Both the position numbers and the translations under genes were made by a program. Of a stretch of 64,000 bases of DNA, positions 56,013 to 61,487 are shown in pieces. A model generated the notes under the pieces. The model was given only the letters and a program-made list of their open reading frames with translations. It searched no databases and had not been told where the DNA came from. The stretch is from a virus. The stretch's first letter is position 1. Each line of letters opens with the position of its first letter. Location of the stretch: positions 1-64,000 of the IMG/VR virus record IMGVR_UViG_3300046616_000431. One strand, written 5' to 3'.

Positions 56013-56897
56013 TCAGCTCTTGAGCAAGCCTTCAGCCTCGGCCAGCCTCTGCTTCATCTCATCGACATACTCCTGAGCGGACTGCCGGTCGACCGTGACC
56101 AGCTCCTTGAGGAGCCCCAGGTCGATCTTTCCGGCGGCCCGAGCCTCCTTCAGGCGGACATCGACAGGGCGCGACTGGCGGGCGCCGATCGCCTTCGGCT
56201 CCTGCGCAGCGGCGGCACTGGCGTCCATTAGGCGGCGGAGATTCTTTACCGCCGAGACGGTCACCGGCCCTTCGGCTGCCAGCTCGTCGTACTTGGCCCG
56301 GAGGAGGTCGGGGTCATCCTTACCCAGGGCGTAGAGCTGCTCGACCACCAGCTGCGCCAGCGGAGTGGTCACTCGACTCCCCAGCGTCGAGTAGACAACG
56401 TAGTGCCGGATCGCGCGGTAGTAGACGTGCCGCTCGATGCCGATCGCCTTGGCGAACTTCTCAACGGACTTGTGGCCGCCCGCCGTGTAGCTGCCCTTCT
56501 TCTGAACCTCGGCGAACCAGCGGCCGGTGAGGATCCAGTAGTTGGTCTCGATCTGGGCGAACCCGTTCCCGGCCGCTTCGCCGACCTTGCGGATCTGGCG
56601 TTCCGCGTGAGCAAGGTGCTGCAAGTCGGAAGAGTCATCCGGCGCCTGGACGTACTCGAAGGGGTTCGAGGGCTCCGGGGAGTGGATGATCCCTTCGAGA
56701 GGCGCCGGGGCGACCTGGTGCGGCACCTCGACCTCGGCCGGGGCGCTCGCTGCAGCCTGGGCGGCCTCCGTCAGTGCGGGGTCGTCCTCCCCTCGCCGGG
56801 CGACCGGCTTGACGGCGGCCAGCGCAGCTGCACCCTTCGCCGCCCGCCTCTCGGCCGCCGTCTTCGGTCCCTGCTTGGTTCCTTCTCCGAGCCTCAC
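56013..56897 (-). CDS. Centromere-binding protein candidate (ParB position)
   Basis: 294 residues from a GTG that overlaps the parA stop (GTGA). It has no canonical ParB N-domain. Residues 1-90 are Ala/Pro-rich and basic. A helix-turn-helix is likely near 145-165 (KSVEKFAKAIGIERHVYYRAIRHY). YGLG-like loops (ALGKDDPDLLRAKYDELAAEGPVTVSAVKNLRRLMD) and a C-terminal coiled coil (QSAQEYVDEMKQRLAEAEGLLKS) follow. It is the second gene of the partition operon and lies next to paired palindromes, so it probably binds them and partners ParA. Homology to characterised ParB or ParR proteins is not established. Confidence 0.72.
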   Translation of the reverse strand: MRLGEGTKQGPKTAAERRAAKGAAALAAVKPVARRGEDDPALTEAAQAAASAPAEVEVPHQVAPAPLEGIIHSPEPSNPFEYVQAPDDSSDLQHLAHAERQIRKVGEAAGNGFAQIETNYWILTGRWFAEVQKKGSYTAGGHKSVEKFAKAIGIERHVYYRAIRHYVVYSTLGSRVTTPLAQLVVEQLYALGKDDPDLLRAKYDELAAEGPVTVSAVKNLRRLMDASAAAAQEPKAIGARQSRPVDVRLKEARAAGKIDLGLLKELVTVDRQSAQEYVDEMKQRLAEAEGLLKS

Positions 56898-57685
56898 GCG
56901 GCCTGCTCCTCTTCCTTGATGGCCTCGCGCAGTACGTGACGCACGAGGTGGCTGAACTCGTCGAGATCGGAGAGCGTGGGGGTCTCCTCCCAGGCTCGGG
57001 TGTAGTGCGTGCGGCCACTGACGTCGAAGTAGGGGTGCACGAACGGGACCGGGATGAAGTCCGGGTCGCGCTCGCTCAGGTCGGTCGCCAGGATGGCCCG
57101 CTGCTCTTCGGGGAGCGAGGTCGCGAACTTGCAGGCGACAAAGAAGTAGTGGACGCCGAGCCCGTTCTCGTTCAGCCGGGCCGCCCTGGCTGCGGTCTGC
57201 AGGGTGGCCTGGATGCGGACGGTCTCCCAGCCGGACGGGGCGCTCGGCATCAGGAGGAGATCCCCCTGAATGCAGAGATCGGTAAAGGCTTCCTTGTCGC
57301 CTCCGCCGAGGTCCACGAGGACGACGTCGTAGTCGGCCTTCAGCTCCTTGATGCGCTTCTCCAGCGTCGGCCCCTTCTGGTCGTTCACGTTGTGCTCGAC
57401 GAGGGCAAAGGGGACCTTCTCCCCGAGCGCATCGCGGATGGCGACCCAGGTGGCCAGGGTCTGGCTGTTGAAGTCGGTGTCGACGATGACGACTCGCATT
57501 CCGAGGGTCCGGGCGAACCACAGGGCGAGGTAGAGGGTCGAGGTCGACTTGCCGGTGCCGCCCTTGAGGACACCGATGCCGACGGCGAGACCTCCTCGGG
57601 ATCGGATCCAGTCCTTGATCTGGGCGACGGGCGCCATGAGCCTCTTCAGCTCTCGGTCGTCCCTGGGTTTGTGCTTGGGGTTCAT
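56894..57685 (-). CDS. parA: ParA-type partition ATPase
   Basis: 263 residues from ATG 57685 (CAGGAGAG); the longer frame to 57718 has no ribosome site. Deviant Walker A, KGGTGKST, at residues 41-48, Walker A' DTDFNSQT, and VVLVDLGGGD as Walker B. Only 30 residues precede Walker A, so it lacks the helix-turn-helix region of type Ia ParA and resembles type Ib. It binds nonspecific DNA with ATP and moves plasmid copies. It shows that this phage genome is probably maintained as a low-copy plasmid in its lysogen (inference). Confidence 0.93.
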   Translation of the reverse strand: MNPKHKPRDDRELKRLMAPVAQIKDWIRSRGGLAVGIGVLKGGTGKSTSTLYLALWFARTLGMRVVIVDTDFNSQTLATWVAIRDALGEKVPFALVEHNVNDQKGPTLEKRIKELKADYDVVLVDLGGGDKEAFTDLCIQGDLLLMPSAPSGWETVRIQATLQTAARAARLNENGLGVHYFFVACKFATSLPEEQRAILATDLSERDPDFIPVPFVHPYFDVSGRTHYTRAWEETPTLSDLDEFSHLVRHVLREAIKEEEQAA

Positions 57686-57755
57686 GTGCTCTCCTGATTG
57701 GCGGGCTGTGGGGGCCATCCTGCCGCAAGATCCCGCCTCTCAGGCGCACCCGGTC

Positions 57756-57791
57756 ATGTCTCGGCCCGTCACCGCGCCTCTCAAGGGGCGA
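57756..57791 (+). promoter_or_regulatory. Bipartite element 19 (gp25)
   Basis: ATGTC (57756-57760, one mismatch), 22-base spacer, AAGGGGCGA (57783-57791), immediately before GAGGAGG and the GTG at 57803. It also lies upstream of parA on the other strand. Confidence 0.6.
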
Positions 57792-57802
57792 GGAGGTGGC
57801 GA

Positions 57803-58231
57803 GTGAAGACTCTGGCGCTCGTAGGCGGCGACCTGGCCCCGGGTGACGGCGGGTACCGGTTCCTGACTGGTGCTCCGCGCATCCGGCAGGACCTGGCGCT
57901 CGCGCTGGCGGAGCCGTTCGGCAACGACACCTACCACCCCGAGTACGGGTCGGTGCTCAGCTCCTACATCGGCGAGCCGCTGACGGACGAGCTGCAGCTG
58001 CTCGTGCGCTCCGAGGTGGTCCGCGTGCTGCAGCAGTACGTCGCCGCTCAGCAGGCGAACATCGCGGCCGACTCTCTGTCGGGCTCGCGGTCTCGCTACA
58101 GCTTCCAGGACGTTGTGAAGTCGGTGACGTCGATCACGACGGACATCAAGTACGACGTGCTCAAGGTCGCGGTCTCGCTGACCACCGAGTCCGGAGCGAC
58201 GGTCAAGATTCTGCGGACGGTGGACGTGTAA
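57803..58231 (+). CDS. Baseplate wedge protein, gp25-like
   Basis: 142 residues from GTG 57803 (GAGGAGG). Contains FLTGAPRIRQDLALALAEPFGNDTYHPEYGSVLSSYIGEPL, matching the gpW/gp25 baseplate family with its helix-turn opening and R(I)RQDL motif, followed by VRVLQQYVAAQQANI and a strand-rich closing part (SVTSITTDIKYDVLKVAVSLTTESG). The family builds the wedge and triggers sheath contraction. The gpJ-like gene overlaps its stop (TAATG). Confidence 0.88.
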   Translation: MKTLALVGGDLAPGDGGYRFLTGAPRIRQDLALALAEPFGNDTYHPEYGSVLSSYIGEPLTDELQLLVRSEVVRVLQQYVAAQQANIAADSLSGSRSRYSFQDVVKSVTSITTDIKYDVLKVAVSLTTESGATVKILRTVDV

Positions 58232-60081
58232 TGGGAGTCTCTCGCGAGGACATCGTCACGCAGATGCGTGACGCGCTGCTGATCTCCGACCCGGAGGTGG
58301 ACACTTCCGTCGGCACGCCGCTGCGGAAGATCCTGGACGCGGTGGCCGGGTCTCTGGCGGACGCGTACGTCGAGAACCACTTGCTGTCGTACGCCTACGA
58401 CATCGACTCGAAGATCGACGCCGACCTGGACTCGTTCACGTCGCTGTTCGGTATCTCGCGGATCCCAGCCCGGCGCGCGATCGGCTCCGTGACGTTCTCC
58501 CGGACCGGGGACCTCACGCCGACCGTCTTCATCCCGGTCGGCACCGAGGTCGCGGCGTCCAGCGACCCGGCCCTGATCGTCCAGCTGGTCACCGGCGCGA
58601 CCCTGATGCCCGGCTCGACGTCGGTCACGGTGCCGGTCCAGGCGGTCGCGGCCGGGCCGGAGGGGAACCTGGGCGCGGGCGTGGCCACGGTCATCACGTC
58701 GCCGATCCAGGGGGTCAATTCGGTGGTCAACACCGGCGCATTGACCGGTGGCACCTCCCGGGAGACGGACACCGAGCTGCGGGCGCGGTGGAAGGCCACG
58801 GTCTTCCGGTCGATGGCCGGGACCGAGCAGATGTACCTGGGCGTGGCCCTGGACGACACCGACTGCTACGCGGCGCAGGTGGTCGGCTCGTCGAAGACGC
58901 GGTCGGAGATCCTGCAGGTGCCGGTCACCGGCAACACGGTCGCACAGATCAACGACGCGAAGTACGTCTACTCCTCGCCGGTGCAGGTGGCGAAGGCGGA
59001 CGGCACGCTGCTGGTCAAGGACTACGACTACACCTGGGTGCCCAGCAATCCGCCGCAGCTCGCCGGGCTGTCGTCGTCGTTCCCGGCCGCTGGTGAGCTA
59101 CTGACGGTCAACTACCAGTACCTGCCGACGGTGAGCCGGAACGACCCGGCGACGAACATCACGAACCGGGTGGACATCTTCACCGGCGGTACCCGGGCGC
59201 AGGCGGCGCAGGCCAGCCTGATCTTCAAGAACGACAAGAAGTGGCAGACGGTCTCCACCGTCGACCTGTACACGGGAGTCTGGCTGCGCGCGGACCAGAC
59301 GCGGCCGGAGGCGGGCAACGTGTTCATCCCGCTGCCGTTCGGGCCGATCCTGAGCGTGCCCACGAACCTCACGGTCGGGGCGACCACGTACGGCCTGGCG
59401 ACGGCGGCGAACCCGATGGGGACGGTCACGGGCGGCGTCACGTACGCGTATCAGATCGTCCACGAGGACTCGGTGGACGGCTGGACACCGACGAGCCGTT
59501 TCGGCCTGGAGTGGCACCGCAACTACCTGCCCGCCAACGGCTCCTCGTTCGTGGTCGGCGGGACCGGGAACTACACCTACAACGAGGTGCCTGCGAGCGT
59601 GCAGGACGCGGTCAATCGCTGGCGGCTGGTGGGCATTGACGCCAAGGTGCACCAGGCCAAGCAGCGCTGGCTGCGGTTTGCCCTGGGCGTGATGTACACG
59701 GCCTCCTCGACCGGGTCGGTTGCCTCGGTCCAGGACGCGATCCGTACGGCACTGAGCGACTACCTGAACCGGATGGGGTTCAACAGCAACGTCCAGATCT
59801 CCGACGTGCTCTCGGTCATCCACCAGGTTCCCGGGGTGGACAACTGCCGCCTGCTGCACGGCGGGGACGTGACCGGCTACAGCTCGGCCAACCCGAACGC
59901 CTCCATCGTCGGCATGCAGCAGATCGCGCCGGGCAGCGCGTCGAACTCGGCCGCGCTGGCGTCGTACGTCGAGCCTGCCACCGGCCGGGCCAAGGACAAC
60001 TACTTCAAGGACGACGAGCTGCCGGTCCTGGGCGCCGTCGTCTTCAAGACGCTCGCGCGCAACAGCTTCGGGGTGCTCTGA
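58231..60081 (+). CDS. Baseplate J-like protein
   Basis: 616 residues, starting in the TAATG overlap with gp25. Residues 1-310 show the gpJ pattern: VDTSVGTPLRKILDAVAGSLADAYVEN, SFTSLFGISRIPARRAIGSVTFSRTGDLTPTVFIPVGTEVAAS, RETDTELRARWKATVFRSMAGTEQMYLGVALDDTDCYAAQVVGSSKTR and AAGPEGNLGAGVA. A middle strand-rich insertion lies around 330-460. Towards the end come AIRTALSDYLNRMGFNSNVQISDVLSVIHQVPGVDNCRLLHG. It joins wedges in the baseplate. Longer than P2 gpJ, as often in actinophages. Confidence 0.87.
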   Translation: MGVSREDIVTQMRDALLISDPEVDTSVGTPLRKILDAVAGSLADAYVENHLLSYAYDIDSKIDADLDSFTSLFGISRIPARRAIGSVTFSRTGDLTPTVFIPVGTEVAASSDPALIVQLVTGATLMPGSTSVTVPVQAVAAGPEGNLGAGVATVITSPIQGVNSVVNTGALTGGTSRETDTELRARWKATVFRSMAGTEQMYLGVALDDTDCYAAQVVGSSKTRSEILQVPVTGNTVAQINDAKYVYSSPVQVAKADGTLLVKDYDYTWVPSNPPQLAGLSSSFPAAGELLTVNYQYLPTVSRNDPATNITNRVDIFTGGTRAQAAQASLIFKNDKKWQTVSTVDLYTGVWLRADQTRPEAGNVFIPLPFGPILSVPTNLTVGATTYGLATAANPMGTVTGGVTYAYQIVHEDSVDGWTPTSRFGLEWHRNYLPANGSSFVVGGTGNYTYNEVPASVQDAVNRWRLVGIDAKVHQAKQRWLRFALGVMYTASSTGSVASVQDAIRTALSDYLNRMGFNSNVQISDVLSVIHQVPGVDNCRLLHGGDVTGYSSANPNASIVGMQQIAPGSASNSAALASYVEPATGRAKDNYFKDDELPVLGAVVFKTLARNSFGVL

Positions 60082-61415
60082 TGACGACTCCCATCCACCA
60101 GGGCAGCGGTCTGTACGGCTCGGCCGTCGTCTCCGGCGGCCTGATGCCGCTGCAGGCCGACATCACGGTGCCGCAGTCGACGGCGCTGGCCAGCGGTACC
60201 GGCATGCTGGTCGCCGACACTGCCATCACCGAGCAGCTGCGGCACTTCCCTGAGGACGTCTACGACCTCCGGCCGACGTCGCACCTGGTGCGGCTGATGC
60301 AGGTCCTGCTCGGGGAATCCGGCGTCGGCCAGCTGCGCAAGCGTCTCCTCCTGGCCCAGCTGCAGACGCTGTCCTCGTCGGGGGCGAGATTCTTCGATCT
60401 CGACCGCTTCTACGGTGCCCTGTTCGGGGCAACTCGGGCCGACTCCGAGCAGCTGACGATCAACCCCATGGAAACGTCGACCGCGACGGCCGCCGAGTGG
60501 GAGTCAATCGAGGCTGCCGATGCGTCATTCCGGGACCGGATGACCGCACTTGCCCAGTCAATTGCCATGGGCGGCACCGTGCCGGGCCTGACGGCGGCGG
60601 CCGAGGCCATCACCGGCGTCGAGTGCGACGTCTTCGAGTCCTGGGCACTCCTGGACGCCACGGACGATCCCCAGGCGGCCGGGCACGACTGGACGTGGAT
60701 GGAGGGCGCTGCCAGCTGGGCCGACTACGAGGGCCAGATCTGGGGCGCGCTGGAGGGGACGCCGTTCTACGGCCGCTCCGGCGTGCTGACGCGCAGCGAG
60801 CTGCTGGTCCGGGTGAACCGGGACTACCCCTCGACGCCAGAGGGCCGGTCCCAGCGCACGAGCGACGAGTGGGCGCTGGTGCGGGTGCTGGAGCGGATCA
60901 AGCCCGCGCACATCCTTCTCACGGTCGACACGCAGGGGACCTCGGCGCTGCTGCCCCGGGGTATCGCGGCGATCAGGTCCGACAGTGAGCACTGGGAGAT
61001 CGCCACCCGGGTCACGCCGGGCCAGGTCCCCCTGGGGGCAACCCCCTACCCGCTGTCGCCGCAGCAGGAGGCAGACGGCATTGACTCCGGGTCATCCCGG
61101 GTATTGCCCCGGCCTCCGCTGGTCACGAAGATCGGCGACGAGTGGGCGTACGGGTCACAGATCCCGACGTGCCGGACGTACTCGGTCACGCCGACGGACG
61201 ACGTCGACTTCACCGAGCCTGGACCGGTCCCTGACTCCGGACTTGACTCAATTGACCAGTCAGTTGTCTGGCGTGACGGGACAAGCACGGTCTACCGGGC
61301 GACGCTCGGGTCAATGGACCCGCTGCTGAGCCAGGCGGCCCGCGCGGGCGCCGACGGCGTCCTGGTGGCGAACCCGTACAGCGGCGACCGTCGGATGGTC
61401 CTGACGACCGACTGA
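60081..61415 (+). CDS. Baseplate/tail protein I-like, 444 aa
   Basis: ATG overlaps the gpJ stop. Following gpJ is the usual place of gpI-like proteins, which carry fibres. Residues 55-130 (FPEDVYDLRPTSHLVRLMQVLLGESGVGQLRKRLLLAQLQTLSSSGARFFDLDRFYGALF) and RDRMTALAQSIAMGGTVPGLTAAAEAITGVECDVFESW are helical, the latter similar to actinophage baseplate proteins. Residues 330-444 are strand-rich, ending with a domain that may anchor fibres (YSVTPTDDVDFTEPG). Identification is by context and partial pattern. Confidence 0.68.
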   Translation: MTTPIHQGSGLYGSAVVSGGLMPLQADITVPQSTALASGTGMLVADTAITEQLRHFPEDVYDLRPTSHLVRLMQVLLGESGVGQLRKRLLLAQLQTLSSSGARFFDLDRFYGALFGATRADSEQLTINPMETSTATAAEWESIEAADASFRDRMTALAQSIAMGGTVPGLTAAAEAITGVECDVFESWALLDATDDPQAAGHDWTWMEGAASWADYEGQIWGALEGTPFYGRSGVLTRSELLVRVNRDYPSTPEGRSQRTSDEWALVRVLERIKPAHILLTVDTQGTSALLPRGIAAIRSDSEHWEIATRVTPGQVPLGATPYPLSPQQEADGIDSGSSRVLPRPPLVTKIGDEWAYGSQIPTCRTYSVTPTDDVDFTEPGPVPDSGLDSIDQSVVWRDGTSTVYRATLGSMDPLLSQAARAGADGVLVANPYSGDRRMVLTTD

Positions 61416-61427
61416 GCCGGGGGCTTC

Positions 61428-61462
61428 CTGTTCGCCGGGCTCTTCGTGCATCCAAGGGGCGC
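61428..61462 (+). promoter_or_regulatory. Bipartite element 20
   Basis: CTGTT (61428-61432), 21-base spacer, AAGGGGCGC (61454-61462). GGGCTC/GAGCCC (61437-61442, 61481-61486) folds around the right box. Start codon at 61488. Confidence 0.62.
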
Positions 61463-61487
61463 AAGGAGACAACCGCGAGGGAGCCCC

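Noticed and set aside
56013-57749. Single 578-codon reverse frame covering the partition region
   Set aside because: It merges the ParB-position gene with an out-of-frame reading of parA. GTG at 56897 overlapping the parA stop is the sensible start.
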